Positions 52,626 through 59,510 of a stretch of 64,000 nt of DNA are shown here, piece by piece. A program made the position numbers and the translations under genes. The stretch lies in NCBI RefSeq assembly GCF_020164585.1, contig NZ_JAIQZF010000003.1, positions 62,001-126,000 of the forward strand, written 5' to 3'. The DNA comes from Psychroflexus curvus. Its GTDB lineage: Bacteria > Bacteroidota > Bacteroidia > Flavobacteriales > Flavobacteriaceae. The notes beneath the pieces were generated by a model, which made no database searches, had not been told where the DNA came from, and worked only from the letters and a program-made list of their open reading frames with translations. Every line of letters begins with the position of its first letter. The stretch's first letter is position 1.

Positions 52626-52735
52626 ATGTTCAAGCGGGCTTGCCCGAATGAATGTTCAGGCGGGCGCAACTGAATACCCGCCCGAGCCGAACGGAAGTTA
52701 GTCTCGTTCGGGCAGGGCGCATAGAATTTTTAGAC

Positions 52736-52993
52736 ATGTTTTATGTTTACGTTCTTTATAGTTTTAAATTTGACAGGTACTATGTTGGAATGACAGAACG
52801 CCTAAAAGAAAGATTGTCTGAACATAATCAGGGAAACACAAAATCGACTAAAGCTTTTGTTCCCTGGATCATAGTTCATCAAGAAGTTTTTGAAACACGC
52901 CTTTTAGCTAGGTCGAGAGAAAAATATCTCAAATCAGCTGCTGGAAGGAGATGGAGAAAAAAACACATACGGCCTCCTGGCTTGCCCGAATGA
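52736..52993 (+). CDS. GIY-YIG nuclease domain protein, unit 2
   Basis: An 85-residue single-domain GIY-YIG protein. The start is ATG 52736 (MFYVYVLYSFKFDRYYVGMT), where VYVLY and YYVG are the GIY and YIG motifs; the catalytic Arg is probably in TERLKERLSEHNQG, and the motif-3 Glu may be in VHQEVFETR. The domain is of the UvrC N-terminal/UPF0213 type. The last codons (RPPGLPE) are read from the tRNA-Arg fragment and hairpin of the next unit. The upstream in-frame extension through the tRNA fragment is not a real start. Function in target cleavage is inferred. Confidence 0.85.
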   Translation: MFYVYVLYSFKFDRYYVGMTERLKERLSEHNQGNTKSTKAFVPWIIVHQEVFETRLLARSREKYLKSAAGRRWRKKHIRPPGLPE

Positions 52994-53103
52994 ATGTTCA
53001 GGCGGGCTTGCCCGAATGAATGTTCAGGCGGGCGCAACTGAATACCCGCCCGAGCCGAACGGAAGTTAGTCTCTTTCGGGCAGGGCGCATAGAATTTTTA
53101 GAC

Positions 53104-53361
53104 ATGTTTTATGTTTACGTTCTTTATAGTTTTAAATTTGACAGGTACTATGTTGGAATGACAGAACGCCTAAAAGAAAGATTGTCAGAACATAATCAAG
53201 GAAACACAAAATCGACTAAAGCTTTTGTTCCCTGGATCATAGTTCATCAAGAAGTTTTTGAAACACGCCTTTTAGCTAGGTCGAGAGAAAAATATCTCAA
53301 ATCAGCTGCTGGAAGGAGATGGAGAAAAAAACACATACGGCCTCGTGGCGCAACTGAATAG
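53104..53361 (+). CDS. GIY-YIG nuclease domain protein, unit 3, ending inside tRNA-Arg
   Basis: Identical to unit 2 up to residue 79 as far as I can read. The final codons (cgg cct cgt ggc gca act gaa tag) lie inside the intact tRNA-Arg gene, so gene and tRNA overlap by 23 bp and the tRNA D-loop provides the stop codon. As in the other units, the coding start lies 14 bp after the third tRNA fragment piece. A short endonuclease gene linked to a tRNA it interrupts suggests homing-type spread; this is an inference. Confidence 0.86.
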   Translation: MFYVYVLYSFKFDRYYVGMTERLKERLSEHNQGNTKSTKAFVPWIIVHQEVFETRLLARSREKYLKSAAGRRWRKKHIRPRGATE

Positions 53362-53412
53362 CGCATCTGATTACGGCTCAGAAGGTTGCAGGTTTGAATC
53401 CTGCCGAGGTCA
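53339..53412 (+). tRNA. tRNA-Arg(ACG), intact
   Basis: A 74-nt tRNA: acceptor GGCCTCG pairs with CGAGGTC (one G-U), D-stem GCGC/GCGC, anticodon stem TCTGA/TCAGA with loop TTACGGC (anticodon ACG), T-stem GCAGG/CCTGC. It has no visible promoter of its own and lies at the end of the GIY-YIG array. Its 5' 23 bp also encode the end of the unit-3 GIY-YIG protein. A terminator follows 14 bp later. Confidence 0.96.
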
Positions 53413-53426
53413 CAAAATTACTACTT

Positions 53427-53452
53427 AAACCCCTGTAAACCAGGGGTTTTTT
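53427..53452 (+). terminator. Terminator after tRNA-Arg
   Basis: AAACCCCTG pairs with CAGGGGTTT around a 5-nt loop, followed by T residues. It would end transcription of the array and tRNA-Arg. Beyond it, gaggcgtgcc occurs twice (53458-53482), a possible trace of integration. Confidence 0.88.
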
Positions 53453-53533
53453 ATTTAGAGGCGTGCCTTGAGGCGTGCCCGATTTGGATATTTGCTCTTA
53501 GAACCAAATAAAATAAACAACAATAAAATTCCT

Positions 53534-54478
53534 TCAAACCTCCTTTAAATACATCGAAAGGCAGTAGTCAGCAATATCAAAATCCCTTTCTTTTTCTTCT
53601 TTTGTCGATTTTAAGTGAAGCAAATCCGAAATTTCATAAAAATTTGAAGTAGGCAGATTCTGAATTTTTGACCTCCATAATTCATATTTACCCGCATCTG
53701 GAAACAGGATAATGTCTCTGTTTTTAATCTCAGAAAGCATTTTGTAAGTCAAATTTTGGCAACTACCGATAGCTAGCCATAAGAAATCAGGCATAAACGT
53801 AGACATTAAACAGGCTGTTTTCTCGCTTTCAACTATTGCAATTTTTTTGGATCTGTAATCTCTCAATAGATGCAGCCCGAAGGGGACTTGTTTTAAGTTG
53901 AAATTATCTTTATTGTTAATTGAGTGATACCAATTTTGCATTTTAGGTAACCTTTTCCCCGTCTTTTGATCATATTTCATGATCTTACCTGTTCTCACTC
54001 TTAGGTTCTGATCTACTTGCCAAAAGATGGTGCTACCTTTTAAGTATCCTTTATTATAGGTTCCCAGATTATATAGTTCTATCCACTTATTTACTTCATT
54101 ACGGCCAAGGAGCTTACTAAAGAAGATTAGAAATTTGTTGTCGTAAAAATTGGTCTTATATTTTGTGATTAGGTCTGTATGGTAATGACTTATCTTATCT
54201 TCTTGATTTTTGACTTGCTTTAAATCAATATCAGGCTGTTTAGGTTCTTGTCTTTTACCTTGTGTGGTTTGTCTGATATTATCTCTAAAATACTCTCTTG
54301 GAGGGTAGTGGTAACCACATTTATTTGTGTTGTTACATATTCCAACATTTTCAGCAATATGACGCTGGGTATGTAAATCTACATATCTTGTAAATTCATT
54401 TTTTTTTTTACATCCTGGACATCTGTATCTTGTATTATCACCCTTATAAGGCTCTAATGTATATCTGTAATTATTCAT
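53534..54478 (-). CDS. Zinc-finger/Toprim primase-like protein (DUF6371-type)
   Basis: A 314-residue protein with an N-terminal zinc-binding region (YRCPGCKKKNEF about 18-29 and NVGICNNTNKCGYH about 44-57, four cysteines) and a Toprim-like C-terminal part (KIAIVESEKTACLMSTF about 210-226; DIILFPDAGKYELW about 253-266, with the DxG-type acid). Such proteins are primase-like components of Bacteroidetes plasmids and integrative elements. It is the last gene of the minus-strand island and follows the P4-type helicase gene, across a gap with an inverted repeat. Confidence 0.8.
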   Translation of the reverse strand: MNNYRYTLEPYKGDNTRYRCPGCKKKNEFTRYVDLHTQRHIAENVGICNNTNKCGYHYPPREYFRDNIRQTTQGKRQEPKQPDIDLKQVKNQEDKISHYHTDLITKYKTNFYDNKFLIFFSKLLGRNEVNKWIELYNLGTYNKGYLKGSTIFWQVDQNLRVRTGKIMKYDQKTGKRLPKMQNWYHSINNKDNFNLKQVPFGLHLLRDYRSKKIAIVESEKTACLMSTFMPDFLWLAIGSCQNLTYKMLSEIKNRDIILFPDAGKYELWRSKIQNLPTSNFYEISDLLHLKSTKEEKERDFDIADYCLSMYLKEV

Positions 54479-54497
54479 TTTAAAAAGTTTTGTTTTT

Positions 54498-54545
54498 AAC
54501 TACATTATCTACACGGTCGACCTAAATAATGTAGGATATGTAGTT
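54498..54545. repeat. Inverted repeat with central GGTCGACC: candidate origin or operator
   Basis: AACTACATTATCTACA on the left and, on the other strand from the right, AACTACATATCCTACA form an imperfect inverted repeat. It is centred near the perfect 8-bp palindrome GGTCGACC (54515-54522). Several CTACAT/ATGTAG units occur in it. It lies between two replication genes, where an origin or autoregulatory site is expected. Confidence 0.5.
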
Positions 54546-54557
54546 TATATTAAACTT

Positions 54558-56009
54558 TTATTTTTTTTGGATATAAAAGGACATGCCAGCTGATTGCCGT
54601 ATGTTTTCATACCCAAGTCCTTTCAATCTTTTTGATAATGTGATCTTAGAACATACCTTATAGCCATTGGATAGACAGTAATTTTTAAAATTTAAAAATA
54701 TATCCATAAGGCTCATAAGGTCAACTGACTTTTCATATTGACATTCCTGTAAAAACATCTTTACCGAATCACTATCCAATTCAAATTCATCAGAAGCTTT
54801 TTGAGATTTTTCACTGTAAGTAAATTCCTTATTCGCATAAAGTCTTAGCATCCCATTAATAATCCAGTTCAAAACACCTGACAATTCATTATTTATTATC
54901 TTTTGAGCCAATCTCTTATCCTGATCTTTCTTTGCAATTGTCTTTTCAAATGGGATGATTAGATAACGTCTGAAATAACCATTCGTATATTCGTTTTTTT
55001 TGGGTAAATCATTACAGTTGAACATTAATTTCGCATAATTTTTTATCTCATATACGTCTTTATAAAGTAATCGAGAGTCCACTGGCTCCCTAGATACAAG
55101 CTTTTTGAAAATATCAAAAGAGCCTATTTCTCCTGCTTCACTTGAAAAATTTAGGAGTTTGTCCTTAATTTTAGCTCTTGTATTAGGGTTTGTAGTTAAA
55201 TCCTGAACTGGATAGCTCGAGAAATTAATAGACCCTAGCAAGGCTTGTATGACTTCAAAAATGACACTTTTTCCATTGGATCCTCCTCCATACAAGAACA
55301 AGGCCTTCTCAAATTTTATATCGTTTGAATTGATAAAAATACTTCCCAAGTATTCACTGATGATTTTTTGAAGTGTTTGATCTGGAAGAACTTCATCCAA
55401 AAATTCCTGGAAAATTGGCGAGTCCGCTTCAGGCGCAAAATCAAAGTCCAATTGGTATAATAAAAAATCTTCTTTATCAAAAGCTCTTAATTTTAAATCT
55501 TTATTATCTATCTCTAATGTCCCATTTCTCAAGTTGATTAAGTTTTTCTTCGTTTCTGTACTTGAAACTGAAATAGTTCTAGTCTTAAATTGTTTTAAAA
55601 GGTCTTCGGAGAATTTAAAGTATTGAGATTTAGTTTTTTTAATACCAGTTATTTTAGCACCTTCAGTCAAAAAAATCATTAATTCGTCAATACATAGTTC
55701 AGACCAGTAACATCTGTTGAATACGTAAAGCTTATCCTGAAAATTTCTAAAGTCAAATTCTAGATCTTTTGATTTCTTGAGAATCGTATTTACAACTATA
55801 ACCTTGTACTCATATTGTTTTATATATTTCTCTTCCGAAACAGCTGCCTCAGTCACAAAACTTATCGGATCAAGATTATCTAGAATTTTATCAAGGATTT
55901 GAGAATTTGTTTTCGATTGTCCTGAAAATTTCACTTCTTCTGAAACTAAACTATCTAAATCAACTTTGGAGTTTTCTGGCAAAATATTCTTTTTGTTTTC
56001 TCTATCCAT
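54558..56009 (-). CDS. P4-type primase/helicase (phage/plasmid DNA replication, SF3)
   Basis: A 483-residue protein related to the D5/P4-alpha helicases of phages and plasmids. Residues about 85-200 form the D5 N-terminal-like domain; the SF3 helicase has Walker A in FLYGGGSNGKSVIFEVIQAL (about 235-254), LLNFSSEAGEIGSFDIFKKL (about 280s) as B/B' region, and AKLMFNCNDLP with sensor Asn (about 325-335). RRYLIIPFEKTI is the arginine-finger region. It would start replication of the element; the primase active site may be in the Toprim partner. Confidence 0.88.
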   Translation of the reverse strand: MDRENKKNILPENSKVDLDSLVSEEVKFSGQSKTNSQILDKILDNLDPISFVTEAAVSEEKYIKQYEYKVIVVNTILKKSKDLEFDFRNFQDKLYVFNRCYWSELCIDELMIFLTEGAKITGIKKTKSQYFKFSEDLLKQFKTRTISVSSTETKKNLINLRNGTLEIDNKDLKLRAFDKEDFLLYQLDFDFAPEADSPIFQEFLDEVLPDQTLQKIISEYLGSIFINSNDIKFEKALFLYGGGSNGKSVIFEVIQALLGSINFSSYPVQDLTTNPNTRAKIKDKLLNFSSEAGEIGSFDIFKKLVSREPVDSRLLYKDVYEIKNYAKLMFNCNDLPKKNEYTNGYFRRYLIIPFEKTIAKKDQDKRLAQKIINNELSGVLNWIINGMLRLYANKEFTYSEKSQKASDEFELDSDSVKMFLQECQYEKSVDLMSLMDIFLNFKNYCLSNGYKVCSKITLSKRLKGLGYENIRQSAGMSFYIQKK

Positions 56010-56014
56010 AGCCT

Positions 56015-56284
56015 CTATTTATAAAAAGATTGAACATCCGCTAATTTGTATCTTACGACTCCACCCTGTTTGTGTGCCATTAACTTACCTGACACATTCC
56101 AGTTGTGAAGCGTTTGCTTAGTGACACCCAGCCTTTCAGAGGCTTCATCTCTTGTTAACCAAACGGTTTGAGGCTTTGGCTTGATTTTTTTAACTAAGTT
56201 GGCGAGCTCTTGTTTGATCTCTTGAAGTAGCTCATGCTTCAACTCTTCGATGGTTGCATCAATGATGCGTTTTGGTTCTGACAT
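56015..56284 (-). CDS. Helix-turn-helix (MerR/excisionase-like) protein
   Basis: An 89-residue DNA-binding protein. An N-terminal coiled-coil stretch (ATIEELKHELLQEIKQELAN) precedes an HTH_17-type winged helix (VWLTRDEASERLGVTKQTLH about 42-61, then VVRYKLADVQSFY). It starts the replication gene set, 5 bp before the helicase gene. Such proteins act as excisionases or replication regulators in Bacteroidetes elements. Confidence 0.85.
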   Translation of the reverse strand: MSEPKRIIDATIEELKHELLQEIKQELANLVKKIKPKPQTVWLTRDEASERLGVTKQTLHNWNVSGKLMAHKQGGVVRYKLADVQSFYK

Positions 56285-56356
56285 AATTAATTTGTTTAAA
56301 ATTATCTGATGCCAAAACTATTTAGAATGTGAGCCTTTATGAAGTGCTAGATCGTG

Positions 56357-57370
56357 CTACTTCTGAAACTGGCGTTTCATTAATTTGATATTTAGAGACT
56401 TATGATTAATTAATTTCTTGAAATCTTCTAAGTCTGATTCAAATTCTTTGGTAATATAAACTTCTGAAGTATACTTATATTCACTACCAGTGAACTTACT
56501 TACAATATTTTTAAAGATAGATGTCGATGCTTTATTTTTTTTCATCAAGACTTCATTTTTGTATGTTGAATATCTTAGAATTATTCTTAGCCTACTAAAA
56601 AATGAATTGATATAATCATCTTCCAAAGAGACTTTTAAAATATGATTATATATTAAGTCAGGAATTTCATTTTGGTTATTAAATATCTTGGAGAAATCAG
56701 AATCAGGTTCAAACAATGTAAAATCACCTATTCTGTTCTTTTTAGCTTCCTTACTTTCATAAATAGATATTGCTTGTTCAATACCTAAAAGATTATAGCG
56801 GTTGTGAAGAAGTTTTATAAACTTTTCGTAGGCTTCAGGAAACGCACCGAGCAAGTCAAAAAAATGTTTAGGTACTAGCTTGCCTTCAACGTAGTCAGCT
56901 TTATTTGACTCTACTTCTATAAAGTATTTAAATTTTTCAAATCTAAAATTCTCAATGGAGTCGATGAAAACATTAATTAAAATTATAAAATCTAATGATT
57001 TGTTATTCCTATTAAATGAAAATCTTTCAATGCCAGGAAAACTCATGTCTTTAATAATCTTCTTTTCGAAATTATTTTTCAATTCATCTCTAAAATCATA
57101 AATACTCTTTTCATTATTTGTGTTGATAAACCCAGTAAGAACCTCATTAAACTTATTTCCATGACTATAGTCAATTTCAAATTCTAAATGAATTAATTGA
57201 AAAATGTTATGTGCTAAAATTTGATAATACAGCGGCTTTTTATTAAGCTGTTCTTGTATCTGAGGCTTAAGAATTAGTCCTTTATCACTATCCAAAATAC
57301 TATCTAAAGACTCATAGAGCTTATCTCTGACAGCTTCTAAAATATCATCAAATCTAAAAATACTTTTCAT
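56357..57370 (-). CDS. Unknown protein A of the island (337 aa)
   Basis: I do not recognise it. The protein has 337 residues, lacks a signal peptide or membrane helix, and is rich in charged and aromatic residues. Alternating helical segments dominate, with the stretch LGAFPEAYEKFIKLLHNRYN (about 183-202) and a basic tail (NHKSLNIKLMKRQ). Its start overlaps the end of the next upstream gene by 17 bp, so the two form a coupled pair. It is very AT-rich compared with the core genome. Position next to restriction genes suggests defence or a passenger role (inference). Confidence 0.7.
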   Translation of the reverse strand: MKSIFRFDDILEAVRDKLYESLDSILDSDKGLILKPQIQEQLNKKPLYYQILAHNIFQLIHLEFEIDYSHGNKFNEVLTGFINTNNEKSIYDFRDELKNNFEKKIIKDMSFPGIERFSFNRNNKSLDFIILINVFIDSIENFRFEKFKYFIEVESNKADYVEGKLVPKHFFDLLGAFPEAYEKFIKLLHNRYNLLGIEQAISIYESKEAKKNRIGDFTLFEPDSDFSKIFNNQNEIPDLIYNHILKVSLEDDYINSFFSRLRIILRYSTYKNEVLMKKNKASTSIFKNIVSKFTGSEYKYTSEVYITKEFESDLEDFKKLINHKSLNIKLMKRQFQK

Positions 57371-58292
57371 AATAACATTTATAACACAATGTTTGATCTG
57401 TTATGTGCAATTTTTGTTTCATATTTTCAAAATCTGCTGGCCAACCACAGATTTCACACGTCCAGGAATATTTAGTTTTCTTTGCGCTAGTAGATATCAT
57501 CATGATTTCTGGATATATATTATCTAAATAATCATAATTATTTTTATAAAAATATTTCCATTTCTCAAGATGCTTCTGAGTGTATTCATCATCTGATCTT
57601 GTTGTATTAAGCCTGCTATTTTTTAAACTATAATAGTTCTTGAAACTACCATACATCTTAATTTTAAAATCAAATCCAGCAATTATTTGTTTCCAATTCG
57701 CATCATTTATCCGTTTGCCTCTGACTACCATCAGTGGTGGAATAGGTAAGGTGTTATATTCTTTAAAAAAGGAAATAATGTATTTAAGTAAAGACTCTTT
57801 CTGCATACCTGAATTGACAGAAACATCTTTTATTAAACTCTTGTAAAATTTTAAGTTTTCAATTTTTTCCAAATTGATTTTCAGAAGATTTTCGTACTTA
57901 TCGTAGACAAGTTCAAGAAGTACAGGGTGAATATCTTTAAACCTTTCCTCAGTTGAAGCAAACAGGCTTAGATAAGCTTTATAATAGACTATCTGATCTA
58001 TAATTTCTTCAAAGGAATTTGACTTTAACCAATCATATAAAACCTTTGGTATTTCGTAAATAAAAACCCTATAATAATCTACTTCAAGTTCTGAAGTATG
58101 GATAAAACGCCAAAGCTTTCTTAGTTCATCAAATTCACTTCTTGTAGCAATAAAAAATGTAAGATTATGATTTACGACTTGTAATCTCTTAATGTTATCT
58201 AGGTAATCAATCACCTCTTGTCTACTCGGTTGATCTTCCAGTACGTTCTCTACATGCTTATTAATCAAGAGTACAGTTTCTGTTTCTTTCAT
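57354..58292 (-). CDS. Unknown protein B of the island with C-terminal zinc-ribbon-like motif (312 aa)
   Basis: I do not recognise this 312-residue protein. It is mostly helical, and its last 40 residues carry two CxxC pairs, WTCEICGWPADF (about 276) and LCYKCYYEKYF at the very end, which look like a zinc ribbon. There is no signal peptide or membrane helix. It overlaps the gene for protein A by 17 bp and follows the HTH-containing gene by 60 bp. Co-transcription with hsdR is possible because gaps are small. Low GC matches the rest of the island. Confidence 0.7.
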   Translation of the reverse strand: MKETETVLLINKHVENVLEDQPSRQEVIDYLDNIKRLQVVNHNLTFFIATRSEFDELRKLWRFIHTSELEVDYYRVFIYEIPKVLYDWLKSNSFEEIIDQIVYYKAYLSLFASTEERFKDIHPVLLELVYDKYENLLKINLEKIENLKFYKSLIKDVSVNSGMQKESLLKYIISFFKEYNTLPIPPLMVVRGKRINDANWKQIIAGFDFKIKMYGSFKNYYSLKNSRLNTTRSDDEYTQKHLEKWKYFYKNNYDYLDNIYPEIMMISTSAKKTKYSWTCEICGWPADFENMKQKLHITDQTLCYKCYYEKYF

Positions 58293-58352
58293 AAATCATT
58301 TTTCATATTGTACAAGTTAATTAATTAGGTATAATTTACACAGGCCTATATA

Positions 58353-59486
58353 CTACCAATAACTTTTCTTTATAGGCTTCAAGGTATCTCTATCAATGTC
58401 ATTTAGCAGCTCGACCTCTTTTTCAATAAATGGGTCATACCAATCTGCTTTTTCTTTAGCCCATTGGATCCATTTTTCTTTCTTAGCATCTAATGTGTTT
58501 GTATTTTTGGTGTATTGTTCAAATTCTTTGATATAATTTCTAAGGTATTGAGACTTGTGCCAGCGTGAAGCATCATTCAAAATAGTATTGAATTTCTCTA
58601 ACTCTTCATCTTTCAATTTTTGTAATGCTTCTTCTTTTTTGCGTATTTCTTCTCTCTCCTTCCTTCTAATTTCACGTTGTATTTCAGCTTCATAATCTTC
58701 CTTCGATCTTAATTCTAACCAAGCTATTATGTTTATAAGCTTTTCTTCAATGGGCTTAGTCTTGGTATCATTCCATTCCTTCTTGGGATAACCAGAATCC
58801 ATCTTTAGGCATAAAAATCCAGTTGGCTCAAGATCATATTCTGGCCAAGAATATTTGCTTTCCTTTTTGATACGCTTATTTTTTTCGATAAGTCTTAGTG
58901 AGTAATCTTGGTTTAATTTGGAGATTTTAGTCTCTCTTTCAGCACTAATCTCAAAGCCTCTTTTTTCTAAAACTTTAATTAATGTATCCATGAACCTTAT
59001 CCCTCTATTGAAAATAGTGTCAGAAACATTTATGCTTATAGAATTTTTAGAGTCTAAATTTCTAGTATAATCTCGAGTACGTTTACGTCTTTTTAGTTCT
59101 CTGTGATACTCTATTGTAGCTTTAATAAATTTGTGCGGTTTGGTTAGTTTATCTGGAACTACTAATTCTGATTCCTGGTTTTCGTAAATGTCTTTTTTGA
59201 AAAAAGCCAGCTCGGTTAAGGTTTCATTCCCCCCTTGAATTAGAGGGTTAGTTTTTTCCAGTGAAATTTTAGGATTATCATCTTGTTTAGGTAGTTTTTC
59301 CTTCACAACCTTTTTTTTGAACTTCAATTTAGACCAGTACCCATTTTTAGGTAAGGGAATATTATGCTTTTTGCAGATTTTACGGATGCCATTATCGGAA
59401 AATCCATAGTCTTTTGCAATATGAACCACTGGCTTAGTCCAGACTAAGTCGTACAATTCTTTCCTCGTTATAGATTTATTTGCCAT
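58353..59486 (-). CDS. Protein with N-terminal HTH-like domain, otherwise unknown (377 aa)
   Basis: The N-terminus, SITRKELYDLVWTKPVVHIA then DYGFSDNGIRKICKKHNIPL and PKNGYWSKL, is a pattern I know from many uncharacterised proteins of mobile elements and probably forms a DNA-binding HTH. The middle part (about 120-260) is unknown; residues about 265-305 (EIQREIRRKEREEIRKKEEA) are a strongly charged coiled coil. The gene starts 24 bp after the hsdR stop, so it may belong to the restriction operon. Function is unknown. Confidence 0.75.
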   Translation of the reverse strand: MANKSITRKELYDLVWTKPVVHIAKDYGFSDNGIRKICKKHNIPLPKNGYWSKLKFKKKVVKEKLPKQDDNPKISLEKTNPLIQGGNETLTELAFFKKDIYENQESELVVPDKLTKPHKFIKATIEYHRELKRRKRTRDYTRNLDSKNSISINVSDTIFNRGIRFMDTLIKVLEKRGFEISAERETKISKLNQDYSLRLIEKNKRIKKESKYSWPEYDLEPTGFLCLKMDSGYPKKEWNDTKTKPIEEKLINIIAWLELRSKEDYEAEIQREIRRKEREEIRKKEEALQKLKDEELEKFNTILNDASRWHKSQYLRNYIKEFEQYTKNTNTLDAKKEKWIQWAKEKADWYDPFIEKEVELLNDIDRDTLKPIKKSYW

Positions 59487-59510
59487 GAGATTGAATGACT
59501 TTATGATTGT

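Larger units (their letters stand above)
52262..53338 (+). mobile_element. Three tandem units of split tRNA-Arg 5' fragment plus GIY-YIG gene
   Basis: Units begin at 52262, 52603 and 52971 (spacing 341 and 368), and 368 bp later comes the intact tRNA. Each unit holds the first 28 bases of tRNA-Arg in three pieces: ggcctcgtggc (or one-base variants), gcaactgaata, and gcgcat. These are separated by hairpin inserts. The first insert is 52273-52298 with a perfect 24-bp palindrome GCCCGCCTGAAA plus complement; in units 2 and 3 it is a doubled ttgcccgaatgaatgttcag type. The second is a 40-bp insert with CCCGCCCGA pairing with TCGGGCGGG. A GIY-YIG gene follows 14 bp later. Confidence 0.9.

Noticed and set aside
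52447-52701. 84-codon frame in GIY-YIG unit 1 as an independent gene
   Set aside because: It is the part of the unit-1 pseudogene after the nonsense codon, shifted into tRNA-fragment sequence.
52652-52735. N-terminal extension of GIY-YIG unit 2 through the tRNA fragment
   Set aside because: The added residues are translated hairpin and tRNA sequence; the conserved domain starts at 52736.
52262-53338. CRISPR array as an explanation of the repeats
   Set aside because: Unit spacing is 341-368 bp with genes inside; there are no short uniform spacers and no cas genes.
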